A stretch of DNA of 64,000 nt, taken from contig CAJNDT010000324.1 of assembly GCA_905221615.1 (NCBI GenBank), forward strand, positions 310,001-374,000. The letters are read 5' to 3'. The notes beneath the pieces are model-generated. The model did not search any database, was not told where the DNA came from, and was given only the letters and a program-made list of their open reading frames with translations. The position numbers were made by a program, and so were the translations under genes. Shown piece by piece: positions 53,030 to 64,000 of the stretch. The first letter of the stretch is position 1. Every line of letters begins with the position of its first letter. The DNA comes from Symbiodinium sp. CCMP2592 (lineage: Eukaryota > Sar > Dinophyceae > Suessiales > Symbiodiniaceae).

Positions 53030-53157
53030 CTTCAATAATTTCAATAGGGTTGGGGGGAGTAAAAACTACTACACCTATCATAAGGAACCCACTATCTAAT
53101 ACCATAAATTTGATAAGGAGCCCACAACGACCTCTTTTGTTCATTAAGGCCCCCCTA
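53030..53157. mobile_element. family G-like element, enlarged and worn
   Basis: GCTTCAATAATTTCAATAGG ... TTCATTAAGGCCCCCC, with ATAAGGAACCCAC and GATAAGGAGCCCAC as an internal duplication. Confidence 0.55.
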
Positions 53158-53224
53158 AATGTGAACGGCAAGCTAGGGGAGAGCAAAAGAAGCCTTGACC
53201 ATCGTCGGGTTTGGGGTTTAGGGC

Positions 53225-53420
53225 TCAGGGCTTTTAGGGATTAGGGATTAGGGTTTAGGATCTAACGTTTCGGGTTCAGGGTAGGGTTTAGGGTTTAGGG
53301 CTTTGGGGTTAGGGTTTAGGGTTGGGTATACAGTAAGATAGGGTTTAAGGTTCAGTCAGTGCAGCATGCTTAGGGATAAGGGTTTAGGATTCAGGGTTTA
53401 GGCTTCAGGGTGCCTAGAAT
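53225..53420 (+). repeat. degenerate TTTAGGG array
   Basis: Discontinuous G-rich telomere-like words. Confidence 0.65.
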
Positions 53421-53681
53421 GAGGATTTAGGGTGTAGGGCTTCGGGGACAGGAATTCGGCGCTTAACTTTGATGAATCAATGGCCAGATCTACTTCAACC
53501 CTCCTGTCAAATCTCGGAAGATCATCTTAAATTCATAGGAGGCACTGGCTCGGCAAGCCTCTCCGCACATGTAGATGTCAGGAAGCGACGTTCTCGATCG
53601 GCGCTATAAAGGTTCTACAAGGGTTCCTAAACCCTAAACCCTAAACCCCTAAACCCTAAACCGAAGGGTTCTCTATCTCCA

Positions 53682-53799
53682 CTTGGAGGTTCATGGGTAG
53701 TTATAAGTGGGGCTCTACGCCCCCCAAAATATACGGGTTATGAGTATAGTTACTCTACTTATAACCCTAGTTGCAACTAACTATCCATGAACCTCCGAG
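53682..53799. mobile_element. MITE-like palindrome, family B copy 6
   Basis: CTTGGAGGTTCATGGGTAGT ... ACTATCCATGAACCTCCGAG, followed by TA. Confidence 0.85.
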
Positions 53800-53836
53800 T
53801 AGTGGGCGGGTTCTGCAAGGGTTTCAGGGTCTATAT

Positions 53837-53939
53837 GTGAGTTTCCGAAAATAGGGGACCCTAGTATAGTACCCTAAATAGTAGGATCCTTGTTTTCAGG
53901 ACCCCCAAAAAAGGGTACCCCTAATTTTCGGAAACTCCC
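53837..53939. mobile_element. MITE-like palindrome, family D copy 4
   Basis: A 103-bp element, GTGAGTTTCCGAAAATAGGG ... AATTTTCGGAAACTCCC, flanked by ATAT (53833-53836 and 53940-53943). Confidence 0.9.
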
Positions 53940-53943
53940 ATAT

Positions 53944-55604
53944 GGTTCGGGGCTCGTGTGACTTTCAGGGGGGGGGCTCGGGTTCAGGGGTTCAGGGCCC
54001 TACTTCGCCACTAGAACCCTGAAAACTGACCCCTCGGTTTAGGGTTTAGGGTTTAGGGAACAGGGATTATAACCGCGAACTCGCGATCCCAGTCTTAAGG
54101 CCCTCATAGACATGTTTTGTAATCAGCGGCCTACATTAACCTTATTCATCGAGTTGCAAGGTTATGTAGGATCAGGGTTTAGGTCAAGCGCGGTGAGGTG
54201 GACGGTCGAAGTCTCTGCGAAATCTACCGGCGACAACTGCGGAGACCCCCTGCCATGAACTTCCTGGCACTCGGCGGACGGTTTCGGATTCCTGGGTTTG
54301 TGGCCCTCAGCGCTTACAAAAACGGAATCCTTACTAATTCGAATGGGGTTTTGGGATACGCTTATGGGTTCTACTACTACGTACTGTATTCGCATGGTTT
54401 GAGGGTTTCGAGCTTTGGGGTTTCTGGATCTTTAGTCTGTTCACACCCAGCAAAGGATCGGGTTTTGCGGTTTTGGGCTTGGGGTTTGTATCACAGGGAC
54501 CCTTAGGGGGGTAGGGGGAGGGAGGTAGGGGACTATACTTCCTTAAATAGGCCTTATTACGTCCATATTACAGGTATTAAGGCCCCCCTAGGCGACGAGC
54601 GATGCGGAGAGCACCGCGGGCACCAGGCAAGCACCCCGACTGTATGGTACTGGATTTGGGGCATAAGGCTTACGGTTTAGTGAGTAACCTTCCACTCAGT
54701 CGCAGCCACTGTCAAGCAGAAAGTAGAGCGGCATTAGGGGTACCAGGGGCACTAGGGTAGGGTGCTAACTTGCTAACTGTACTAGGGGCATTCTTGGCAA
54801 TGCTTGTATTAGGGGTACTAGGGGCAACTCATGCTTAAACCCAAAACTACACGAAACATTTTTATTACACGGATCTGTAAGTAAGACACCCTTAGTTGCA
54901 ACAAAACCTTTATATAATGAAAAACACCCCAAAACCGCAAAAGCCCAATTGGCCGGGAATGCCAGTGCATGGCAGAGGGCCCCGCAGCATCACAACCCTA
55001 GGGTGCTGGGAGGACACGTCTCGGTCCAGAAGCAAGCCTTTTCGGCATTCGCTTACCGAGACTCCCCTCCACTTCAGTTGAGCTGACACTGCAGGTACTC
55101 GGGCTGTTAGGGTTTAGGGTTTCGGATTTTGGGTTTAGGCTTTAGAGTTTAGGGTTTGGGGTATAGGCTTTAGGGTTTGGGGTGAGGAAACCTTCCCGTG
55201 CGCCAAATCATCTAGAACCATTATAGAATGACTATATATAGTAGTAGAATCCTTATAGAACCATTGTAGAACCGTTTCAGAAATTCTGACAGAAGTGTTC
55301 AAAAACCATTATAGAATCTCAGCCCTACACCTTGAGGCGTCAGCTCCTGCCCACCCAAAAAGCCGTGACACGCCGAAAGCTCACAGAAACAGAAGCAGCG
55401 ACGGCTTGCGGGCTTTCGTCTATGATGCGTGTGCACTGCTTCATCGCGACCTTCTAGGATTATGTTTGGGCTTTCGCGGTTTAGGGTTCAGGGTCTCCTG
55501 GCACTTCTAGGCCTGGGGGGTTGGAGAGTTCGAGTGAGCATGGCAGACTCGGTGTTCTGCTACGGGAGTTCAGGCAAGGCCGTGCTGCTAGAGGTCTTGA
55601 ATTT
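53944..55604. other. intergenic, mostly unique
   Basis: Short repeats of AGGGGYACTAGGGGCA near 54735-54825. Overlapping frames up to 102 codons on both strands at 54162-54506 lack a domain. Confidence 0.45.
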
Positions 55605-55689
55605 ACCTTTCGTTAGTAGGGAATGGAGGAATGGGGTACAATTATAACGACTATTACTACCATTCTTCAATTCCCTACTAACCAAAGGT
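55605..55689. mobile_element. MITE-like palindrome, family K copy 4
   Basis: An 85-bp element, ACCTTTCGTTAGTAGGGAAT ... ATTCCCTACTAACCAAAGGT. Same length as copy 3. Confidence 0.88.
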
Positions 55690-57383
55690 AAGTGAAAGGC
55701 CCGTCCGGATGCATCTTGCTGCGCCTGACCCTTGCGTCATGCTTAAGGTTGAGGGTTTGGGGTTTAGGTCATGGCTCCAAAAATGAAAGACCCTGTTTGG
55801 GGCTCTACGATGATGCCTGTAGAAGCCGTTGCTGCACGCCCGAAGCAGCAAAAAGTGCTTGTCTGCCAACATGCCGGACCAATCTCTGTGCGGTGTAGAA
55901 TGCAGGATTACCGGTGCCACCGAAACTATGACTTCGACAATTTCAAGTTCTGCTACTACTGTTCAGAGCCTTACAGATTCCCCGAACCCTAAACCCTGAA
56001 CCCTTAACCCTGAAGAGTCTCCCGAAATGTCGTAAACACCCTTCCAAACATCGGCCAAACCCTCGTGAAAACAGAATTCTATGCTTAGCACACCAAGCAA
56101 GAACCCTAAGCCCATCACGAAACCATAAAGTATAACATCCGGGTACTGCTCTCCTTACATATCAAAGAACCCTAAACCTATCAACAAAACCTGAAAGACA
56201 CTATAAGAACCCTAAACCCTGGACTAAGCCCTAAACACCATGCCCTAACCACTATACCCTAAACACTAAACCCTCAACCCAAAAACCCTAAGCCCTAAAC
56301 CCTAAACCTTTAAGATTCTGTCCGGTGCCGTCCAGGAGAGCCTCTCCGACCCGGGCCATCGCGTAAAATTTCGACGACAGCCGCGGGCGCACGCGGAACG
56401 ACGGCTGGCCCATCTTCGGATCAACAGAGACGACGGGGTACCTTAGGGTTCCTTTGAAGAGGCTACTCTAGAGGATCAACACAGACATATATGGTTACTA
56501 TATGTAAGGGTAGTATAGCACTATTTCGGCTACTATATTAGAGTCCCCCATCTTCGGATCAACAGAGACGACGGATTTATAGGGTTTAGGGTTCGCATCA
56601 ATAGAGGCATCTTGTGGAATCCTTCCAATTTTAAAAAATCAGAGGACCCCCGCAAGTACCCTTTCACAGAGCTCTTATGGTCCTTAATGGAGAGACGACG
56701 GATTTATAGGGCTTAGGATTTAGGGTTCGAGCTGCGGGTTTAGGGTTTAGGGCGAGGGTTTCGGATTTACAGTTCGGGATCAGGGTCTGGGGCTTGAAGG
56801 GTTAGGGTACTTCTTGCAAAAGGAACGCTAAATCCTTCTCAAATCTTGCCGCCTGTAGAAGGATCCCGAAATTGTCTTCATGGAGCTTAGGATCTACTGG
56901 GCCGTGACATTAGAGGGTCTACGGCTCCTGCAAGGGTGTCAGTGTACGTCCGAAGATGAGGGCTCGATTAAGGGTACTCCTAGGTGCTGAGCACCCTAGC
57001 CCAAAAAATGTTAACCTTTTCAATTGTGGTAGGACTATAGGAACCCCAAAGATTAAAGGTCGCATACCCGGCTGCCAAGTACTACAAGGGCTTCTATACA
57101 GTTCTTGGGGTTTTAGTTTGTAGTATCGTTGTGGTTAGAGGTTTAGGGTTCGGGGTTCATGTTTAGGGCTTGCCTTCCTCTCCACTCAATACCTTCGTAC
57201 TTGAAAGCAGCTTTTGGACAAAAGCCTTGTACAGTTTTCTTGACTATGACTGGATACTACAAGCAACTCTTCAAACCTCCATATTAGTAACGGTAGTGGT
57301 GACCACTGCAATCATCGTCATCTTCGCCTGCATCAGCACCGTCGACATCTCCATCTTCACCACCCTACATGAAACCTACACCC
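55690..57383. other. intergenic with degenerate repeats
   Basis: CCCTAAA-like words at 56165-56310. The phrase CATCTTCGGATCAACAGAGA occurs at about 56413 and 56550, and GAGACGACGGATTTATAGGG at about 56566 and 56692. Repeat S-like piece at 56998-57075. No supported gene. Confidence 0.5.
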
Positions 57384-57500
57384 TACAAAAACCCTAAACC
57401 CTAAACCCTACAAAAACCCTAAACCCTAAACCCTACATAAACCCTAAACCCTACATAAACCCTAAACCCTACACACATCCTAAACCCTAAACCCTGAGCC
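57384..57500 (-). repeat. CCCTAAA array alternating with CCCTACAAAAA / CCCTACATAAA
   Basis: A regular alternation in which CCCTAAACCCTAAA is followed by an 11-bp variant. Higher-order structure on a telomere base. Confidence 0.85.
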
Positions 57501-58325
57501 CTAAACCCCAAAGCCATTTCCCATCATACCCTCGGCCCGAGGACTCTAAACTGAAACCCTACAACAATACTAGGGTTTAGGGTTTAGGGCTTGGGGCTTA
57601 CCTGCAGCGTAGGGCTCCTTTAAAGGGATCTATAGGGTTATAGGGTTTAGGGTTTAGGGTTTAGGGCTTAATCTAGGAACCTGATTTAGAAACCTTGGGC
57701 CTTTACTGGGGTTCCTTTAAAGGGGTCTAGAAGGGTGACAAGAAGGGATCCATAAGGGTACTATAATAATGTAGGAAAATAATTAAGAAACCTTGGGTCT
57801 TTATTAGGGTTTGCTATATGAATTCCATTATATCGGGGTTCCAGGGTTTCTTAATCAGGTTGCTACATTACCCAAACATTTAAAACCTTATTGTGACACT
57901 CTACCAGAAGCCCCAAACACCCTTTTGGTGGGATTAGAAAACCCTTCGAGAACCTTCATAAACATCAAACAAAAGCGGGGTATTTCCGTTGATATGCGGT
58001 TGGGTTTCATTGTGAAACACAAGCACAGCCGCAAACAACCCCTCAATCCTAATCCCTTCGCCCTATACCCTGGACCCTAAAACCCAAACCATGAACAGTA
58101 ATTCATGAACCCTAAACCAAAACACCTCCGAAGAGTAGGCCAGGCTCTTCAAATCAATCCCTGACTCATTCGTCTGGCTCGCCAACCCATCCTCCCAGGT
58201 AGGTGGCCGGAGGGTTTCGGGTTTTAGAGTTGGGTGGTCAGAGGGACAGAAAAACCTTTCGGGATCTAGCTCGTCTTACGCGTGTTTCCGGTTTCGTTCT
58301 TTGCTCTCTCCCTGTCTCCCTCTCG

Positions 58326-58327
<2 letters not shown>
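57501..58327. other. intergenic
   Basis: AACCTTGGGYCTTTA occurs at about 57691 and 57791 beside CTTTAAAGGGG words. The 89-codon frame at 57811-58080 is not called. Confidence 0.45.

Positions 58328-58364
<37 letters not shown>
58328..58364. repeat. CT microsatellite
   Basis: About 18 CT units. Confidence 0.93.
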
Positions 58365-58365
<1 letters not shown>

Positions 58366-58507
58366 TTCTGTCTCTCTTTGCTCTCGTTCTCGTTCGCCCC
58401 GACTCTCTCTTGATCCTTGGACAGCATGACCCGTTTAGGAGTCGGTATTTTAGGCTGCACGCAGGAGCTTTCCATTCTTAGGTGCTCGGAGGTTGAGGGT
58501 TTAATAT

Positions 58508-58592
58508 CGGGGCCTTAATTATTAGAACATGGTTTGGGTGCCATTTTACTATAACTATAATAAGGAACTCCCAAAATCGAATTAAGGCCCCC
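58508..58592. mobile_element. MITE-like palindrome, family G copy 5
   Basis: CGGGGCCTTAATTATTAGAA ... AATCGAATTAAGGCCCCC, flanked by ATAT on both sides. Confidence 0.8.
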
Positions 58593-58850
58593 ATATTAGG
58601 ATCTTGGGTCATCTGGGGAGCCGGGCATAGAGAAGGAAGACTTTCACCCAACCCTAAACCGACAAACCCCAAACTGTTCAGGGTTCAAGTCCTCAAAAAC
58701 CCAACAAGTTTCATGATTGCCATTGATCATTAGGGTTTAGCGTTTGGGGTTTTGGGGTTTAGGCTTTCAGCTTGACTTGAGTGTATTAGGATCAGTAGGG
58801 TTTAGGGCAGTTTAGGGTTTGGTTTTGTGGTTTACCCTCGGGCCGCAAAA

Positions 58851-58918
58851 TAGTTCCTTTTTGGGGTTCATATATAGATTCCTATAAGGTAATCCCCAAA
58901 AGGAACTACTTTGGGGCC
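58851..58918. mobile_element. MITE-like palindrome, family R copy 2
   Basis: GGCCGCAAAATAGTTCCTTT ... AAAGGAACTACTTTGGGGCC. Outer TTACCC and GGGTAGA words suggest the true ends lie about 10 bp further out. Confidence 0.77.
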
Positions 58919-59177
58919 TATGGGTAGACCCCAACCCTAAACCGAACGGTAACTCGGTAGCAGAAAAAGGAAAGATATGATAAAAAAAAGATGAATAGAC
59001 TACAGTGCGGCTTTAGCGAAGGCTTGCCGCTTCGCCACGGTTCCTGTCCACCTAGCCCTGATTATCAAACCCTAAACGCCTGAACCCCTAAACCCTACAC
59101 CCGTAAACGCTAACCCTATACCCTTAAAACCCTCGAACCCCGAAGCGCCCCGAACCGGACCGCACCGTCAAACAAAG

Positions 59178-59305
59178 AGACTCCACTATCCCTTGAGTAA
59201 GGAATGTACCTTAAATTTTAGCGGGATCCCTGAGACGATTTAAGGAATGTAGTCCTTAGTTTTAAGGAATGTATTCCTTAATTAAGGGATATTGAAGCCT
59301 GTGGG
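59178..59305. mobile_element. MITE-like palindrome, family F copy 6 (worn)
   Basis: Core GAGTAAGGAATGTACCTTAA ... ATTCCTTAATTAAGGGATAT. GTTTTAAGGAATGTA is an internal partial repeat. Confidence 0.62.
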
Positions 59306-59537
59306 AAGCCCGAAATGCTGACTGGCAGGCTCCTACAGAGCCCGCATTGGGATCATCCTCCTTCTTCGATAAGCTGCTTGTACATGGCCTTGGCTGGGAG
59401 GGGTGAGTTAGGGCCGGTTAGGAGCTGCTTGCACTTGGCCTTGGTTGGGAGGGCCTCCTTATTATAACTTCGGATGCAAGTCCTAAGAACAGGCAGGTTG
59501 CTTGGGGTTAAGGTTTAGGGCTTGAGGTAAGCTGCTT

Positions 59538-59638
59538 CGGTTGATGGTATAAACCTTGCATCACCCATAATAAGGAATATACAATAATTCCCACAGTTTA
59601 GGGCCTTTAAGGTAATGCAGGATGTATATCATCAACCG
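59538..59638 (-). mobile_element. MITE-like palindrome, family C copy 6 (reverse orientation)
   Basis: A 101-bp element, CGGTTGATGGTATAAACCTT ... GATGTATATCATCAACCG, flanked by TT rather than TA on both sides. Confidence 0.87.
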
Positions 59639-60954
59639 TTGCGCATTGGAGGGGAAGTGGGAATCCCGAATCCGAAACCCTTTCGAGTCATTGGTTTGTC
59701 CCAAACCCCGAACCCAAAGCCCTCGGAGCTCAAAAAGGCTTTAGGGTCTGGGGTTCAGGCTACGGACCCTCGAAGATATATGCGAACCCGGACAATAATC
59801 GATAAAGCACTAATCTCGAAGCTCTCGTGGGAAAACTATTGCGCCGTACTACGCCCTGGACTCTCTAAACCTTGCCAGTTTTAGCGTTGGGGGGCTGTAC
59901 TCGTGTTTTATAGGTGCCCCAAGGCTCAACTGTACCTAAGCCCTCTATGGTAAATTATAAGGTATCCTAGCTTGAAACCATATTCCAACTTTCTGGAGTT
60001 CCCTTTACGGGTTGAGAGGGCTTGGGTCCAGCAGCTCAAGGCATATCACATCACCAGTTTGAGCCTGCGGGGCGCGTGGTTCAGGCTCGCGGGATTTGGG
60101 TTTATGGCTCAGGGAAACGTAGTTGTCCCTAAACCATAAGAAAACCGACACCCCAATCCCGAAAACCCAAGACCCAAAGCCCCGAAAACCCTGGAACCCT
60201 CAAAACCCTAAACCCCGAAAACACTTAACCTTCAAAACCCCCTCAAAAAACAAAACAGACCCCTAAACGCCCTCACCCTTATATCAGGATTCGCGCTGTG
60301 CTGCACTCCAAGGCACTTGCTCTCCATTCCCTGGTCAGCAATCCAATGGTGTTTCAGGCTTATTCAGGCAGGGTGGGGTTACGGAGAGTTCTGTAGGTCA
60401 TATAAAGCCTTGTAAGCTTTTGAAAGGTTCGGTGGTTCCGGGTTTAAGAGTTTTTTTGTAGACAGTCGGAGCGATCAGGCGGTTCTGGCTAGAGCTACAC
60501 TGCTGCACCTGGCCCTTCACCGGAAAGCCCTGATCAAGGAGTAGAAGTCGTCGTAGTACTGGCAGTAGCTGCTAGTATACCCTAAACCCCAAACTTCAAA
60601 TACCCGTAGGCCGGAGCCACCCCTCATCCGGCCATCCGGGGCATCCATAACCGCAACTTGTCGCCGGAAGGAGAAGTGGGTGTTCACCAGCCTGGGATTG
60701 TTTTCCGATGGCTTCATAGGGTGTTTGGGGCTTGCAGCTTCGGGCGTTTAGGGTCTAGGGTTTGGGGAGTTCGGGGTTTAAGTAAGGGTTCCTCTTGTTC
60801 CTGACTTTCTCTGCAAGGAGGCATTAGAACTGCTCTCAGAAAGGGTTCCTACTACAACGCCTTTCGACGGTTTTGCATGGGCTTGATGAGTTTCACACGG
60901 CTGCTACGAGGTCAAGCGGAAGGACGCAAGTCTTGTGGCCCCTGGGCCTCCACA
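59639..60954. other. intergenic with one truncated palindrome
   Basis: Family J copy 3 (left end lost) at about 59928-60006, with CTATGGTAAATTATAAGGTA and CCATATTCCAACTTTCTGG. Frames of 66-89 codons are not supported. Confidence 0.5.
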
Positions 60955-60985
60955 TGGTTGATGTTATAAATCCTGCATTGCCCAA
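60955..60985. mobile_element. family C solo left arm
   Basis: TGGTTGATGTTATAAATCCT then GCATTGCCC, after which the match ends. Confidence 0.6.
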
Positions 60986-62081
60986 ATCTTGAAAACGCCT
61001 GATAAAGTTTCTGTCAACCCCTTTTTAAGAGCCCTGTAGTCGAAGCAATACAGCCACCTTGATTAGAATAGAGAAAGTCCGAACAATGGTATTACTAAGT
61101 ATCACGAAATTATCTCAGGGACTCAGTACCTCAGCCCCAAAAAGCGTTAACCTTTTCAACTATGGTGGGATTATATAAACCGCGAAAGGTCAAAGTTTAC
61201 CTACTCAGCCCCTAAGTGATTTGGCTTCTACATTCATCTCCGTTGCAAGTGGCAGGGTTGAAGCCTTTAAGAAACTCGTTGAAAGACGTTCCTCCATTCC
61301 CTCGCATGGGTTCTTTAGGCGGGTCCTTCTGGGGGTTCCCGAAGAGGCCCTTCTAAGGGTTCCTGGGAGGATTCCTGTAAACGCCCCAGAAAGCGTTCTA
61401 GAAGGGATCTTTCGGGACATTGGGGTTCAGGTATCCCCCGAAAGGGTCTGCGAGGCTTCAAGATTGCGGAAAGGCCTCAGGATTCGGGGGTGTAGGGTTT
61501 AGCGTTTGGGGTTTCGGGGTTGATGGGGTTCAAGAAAGGATGGGTTGCAGGGTCTGGAAAGAACTTGAGGACTCTTGGACGCTCCTGTGGATGAGGAAGT
61601 AGGGTCTGCAATTTGAAATGGGTTGGTTTGGAAATTGGGGCATGTAGGGTTGCGGAAAGGCTTAGGGTTGATCGAGGCTTTCGCACTTACGGAATATGAC
61701 AGTCCGAAACCTAGAACTCCCAAAGCAACGCCAACCCCTTTTGCACCGTGCTGCATGTTGACGATGAGATCGTGGTATCTGCCTGTGCAGCCGACATATG
61801 CCAGCGTTTACGATGAGAGTTTGGGGTTTAGCGGTGTGCGTTTGGTTTTCAGCGTTGGGTGAATGGCTTTGGGCTTTGGAGCTTGAGGTTTTAAGAGGGA
61901 TACCCCCCCCCCCCAGCCCCGAAAACCCGAGACCCTAAACCATAGACCCTAAACCCTTCCCGTGAAGGCCGTTATTCCCAAACCTACCTTTTCGCAGCCT
62001 TCCGGAAGTTTTGGAAACCAAAGAGACCAATAGTTTACTACCCCTTTTCTATGACTTCATTCCGCATTTAATGTCGGGGCT
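60986..62081. other. intergenic, mostly unique
   Basis: Repeat S-like piece at 61137-61205. The 93- and 79-codon plus frames at 61221-61502 and 61623-61862 are interleaved with telomere-like words and not called. Confidence 0.45.
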
Positions 62082-62384
62082 TCACAGAATTATTGTAAGG
62101 AGCTCCGAGGAATAGCGTGCGTCCCACAAATCCTGGCATCGGTCCCTAATGTACTCACCAATGACATTGACTATGCCTTCGCCAAAGACCTGTGGTTGGA
62201 GGCTTCTCACCACTTCCCTGGGTGCCAGCTCAAACTTGGTAGGTGTTGGTAAGCTCCAAAGCTCGCATCGATGCTGGGTACTGTTATCATCTTCTCTCCG
62301 TGCACGACGTGCTGGTCTGAGCATGACACATTCGGCAGGGACACATCGCGCTGGTAGATGAGTGGTCTGAGGAGACCGGTTCAC
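62082..62384 (-). CDS. hypothetical protein or exon, 100 codons
   Basis: Free of repeat words. An Arg-rich first third is followed by a segment with mixed hydrophobic and charged residues (FELAPREVVRSL, IGEYIRDRCQDLWDARY) that looks like a folded helical domain. No family was recognised. The next repeat is a short TTTAGGG array at 62396-62428 on the upstream side. Third-best coding candidate in the window; it may be an exon with unseen splice sites. Confidence 0.38.
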   Translation of the reverse strand: MNRSPQTTHLPARCVPAECVMLRPARRARREDDNSTQHRCELWSLPTPTKFELAPREVVRSLQPQVFGEGIVNVIGEYIRDRCQDLWDARYSSELLTIIL

Positions 62385-62395
62385 TCTTTGGCACG

Positions 62396-62428
62396 GTTTA
62401 GGGTTTGGGGTTTAGGGTTTAGGGTTTG
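62396..62428 (+). repeat. short TTTAGGG array
   Basis: Four or five units, one reading TTTGGGG. Confidence 0.85.
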
Positions 62429-62800
62429 CGCACTGCAAGTATGCCTTTGGGCACAGGTTCATCCACGCACTCTCTTTGCCAATGCTTTGGCACTGCGGTG
62501 CATTTCCTTACAGTAGCCATGGAATTGCTCAGGCTTCTAGATGTTATGTGTGTGCTTAGTTAGAACCTCAGAAACCCTAAACCCTAAACCCTATGCATGA
62601 AAGGTAGGTTTTGGAGAGTGTTGTGAGGTTTTTGTGGCTGAAGGGAAAGCCAGAGAAGCTTTAACCCTAAACCCTAAACCCTAAACTTTAACCCCAAATC
62701 CAGAGCCTCCGAAGGGCTCGGGGTGAGGGCCGAGGGTTGAGGGTTTAGGGTTGAGGAGGTGTCGGAGTTCTGATGGTTTTGGCATTGTTGGGTGGTTCTG
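62429..62800. other. unique DNA with short CCCTAAA patches
   Basis: CCCTAAA patches at 62574-62592 and 62663-62690. No gene seen. Confidence 0.5.
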
Positions 62801-62913
62801 CCCAGAGTGCCCAATACCCCTTAATTAAGAGAGAATATATCTTAGAATCCTTAGGGGCTTCATAATATGATTTAAGCTATATTCCTTAATTCAGGTTTAT
62901 TGGGCTCTCTGGG
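62801..62913. mobile_element. MITE-like palindrome, family F copy 7
   Basis: CCCAGAGTGCCCAATACCCC ... CAGGTTTATTGGGCTCTCTGGG, with AATATATCTTAGAATC inside. Only 6 bp from the next element. Confidence 0.82.
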
Positions 62914-62919
62914 TGGATA

Positions 62920-63051
62920 TTAGAAGCCCCTTACAGGTAGGTAGTTCCTCTTCCATAGTACTCCCATAAGACCCCCTTTACCTTATAGGAGTGGTATGGG
63001 AGCCTTATGGGAAACTACCCACCTTGTAACTACCCACCTGTAAATGGCTTA
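62920..63051. mobile_element. MITE-like element, family P copy 2
   Basis: TTAGAAGCCCCTTACAGGTA ... ACCTGTAAATGGCTTA, 132 bp, nearly identical to copy 1 some 60.8 kb away. GATAT occurs next to each end. Confidence 0.83.
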
Positions 63052-63132
63052 GATATGGGGCGGCCTAAAGTCTACACCCTGCAACCCACAAGCCCAAAGC
63101 AAAGGGTCTACAAAACCTCGGACGAGAACCGA

Positions 63133-63233
63133 CAGTCTCCGTTGTAGTTCCCTTGTTCGTTCACCACTCTTGTCCTATAGGATCCTACCCATAGTAAAAT
63201 AAACCAAGGACAAATAAACGGGCACTGTAGGTA
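63133..63233. mobile_element. MITE-like palindrome, family Q copy 2 (worn)
   Basis: CAGTCTCCGTTGTAGTTCCC ... AACGGGCACTGTAGGTAG, with CTATAGGATCCTA in the centre as in copy 1. Confidence 0.65.
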
Positions 63234-63239
63234 GGCCTA

Positions 63240-63535
63240 GGCCCTCAACCCCTAATCTCTAAAACGGTCAACCATAAGACCCTAAACCATACACGCCCAC
63301 AACCCTGAAGCCTGACGATCCTAAACCAGGTTCTTATGATTCCCCAAACCCTGAACCATAAGACCCTAAACCCTCAATCCGAAAGACTTAAACCATAAGA
63401 AACCGTAAACCCTAAACCCTAGACCCTAAGCCTCAAGGCCCAAAGATCCGAAAGACTGAGGGAGCTGCTTGAGCGGATCCCACCAAAGAGCATCAGCATG
63501 ATGAGCTTGCTTCCGATGTTCATGCACAGGTACCA
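63240..63535. other. degenerate CCCTAAA-like DNA
   Basis: Frequent ACCATAAGACCCTAAACC phrases. No gene seen. Confidence 0.55.
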
Positions 63536-63539
63536 AACC

Positions 63540-63605
63540 TTAAATCATAGGATCGCTATCATTTATGGTATATCCTTTCATTAAGAGATATTGGGGTCTC
63601 TTGGT
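63540..63605. mobile_element. family F copy 8 (right half)
   Basis: TTAAATCATAGGATCGCTAT ... TCATTAAGAGATATTGGGGTC then TCTTGG. CAGCTTGCTTCCGATGTTCATGCACAGG-type sequence occurs in unique DNA on both sides (about 63505 and 63612), a direct repeat of the flank. Confidence 0.6.
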
Positions 63606-63844
63606 GAGGAAACAGCTTGCTTCCGATGTTCATGCACAGGCACAAAACCTCGGGCTGTTGATGGTTGTTGCATGGGTGTGGAGGTTCAGGGTTTAGGGTC
63701 CGGTGTTTCTGCACAGGTACCAAAACCTTAAGTTTTGCAAAGCTAAGGGCTCAGAGGGTTTAGGGTGTTTAGGGCGTTTAGGGCTTAGGGTTACGAATTT
63801 GGGCTTTAGGCTTGAGGACTCAAGGTTTATGACTGGTAGAACAT

Positions 63845-63920
63845 GGGTGGTTGTCAAAACTAGGGTCCCCTTTTGGGGTACCCTACATATTAGGTGCCGT
63901 ATTATAATAAGGACCCAATG
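63845..63920. mobile_element. family E copy 3 (right end lost)
   Basis: GGGTGGTTGTCAAAACTAGG, then TACCCTACATATTAGGTGCC and ATAATAAGGACCCA. The right TIR is missing. Confidence 0.68.
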
Positions 63921-64000
63921 GCTTTATGAACTGTACAGTAAACCTCATAAAGATGGAAACCGGAGTAAGGCCAAATAGAGCTGGGATTCCCGGTACATTA

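Overview
This is a stretch of eukaryotic nuclear DNA that is almost entirely repeats. Its commonest short word is the plant-type telomere heptamer TTTAGGG / CCCTAAA, present as perfect arrays and as degenerate scraps in both orientations throughout. That telomere type occurs in land plants, green algae, dinoflagellates, chromerids and some other protists. No gene here is recognisable enough to choose among them. The sparse coding content and strong repeat load would suit a repeat-rich alga such as a dinoflagellate or chromerid, but this is inference. No rRNA, tRNA, CRISPR array or bacterial-style operon was found.

Between the telomere-like tracts lie about 70 short palindromic elements, mostly 85-132 bp. 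I sorted them into families A-X by their terminal inverted repeats (TIRs). They look like MITEs (non-autonomous DNA transposons). Families D and E show 4-bp target-site duplications at six of six complete ends. Families A, B, C and K are mostly bounded by TA. Families L and H each have one copy with an 8-9 bp duplication. Six families with different ends are nearly the same length, 99-103 bp. The only transposase trace is a frameshifted Merlin/IS1016 (IS1595-like) DDE relic at 35.6-36.2 kb.

Layout: 0-12 kb holds palindromes, microsatellites (a 300-bp CT tract at 7.9-8.2 kb) and degenerate telomere repeats. 12-16.1 kb is a dense block of interstitial telomere-like arrays in alternating orientation, including a 680-bp C-rich array and a head-to-head junction. 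16-25.5 kb has unique sequence with short open frames, several ended by an inserted palindrome. 26.0-28.8 kb is a repeat-poor, GC-richer island that may hold exons, but strand and gene model are unresolved. 29-45 kb is again palindrome-dense. 46.1-52.2 kb is the most striking block: two tandem copies of a 2.6-2.8 kb compound unit, each bordered by TTTAGGG arrays, resembling tandem subtelomeric elements but lying inside the contig. 52-64 kb returns to palindromes and degenerate telomere repeats.

No pathway can be reconstructed. What can be read is mobile-element and telomere-repeat biology. Palindromes have landed in open frames and supplied their stop codons. Telomere-like DNA has landed inside palindromes, once with an 8-bp direct repeat.
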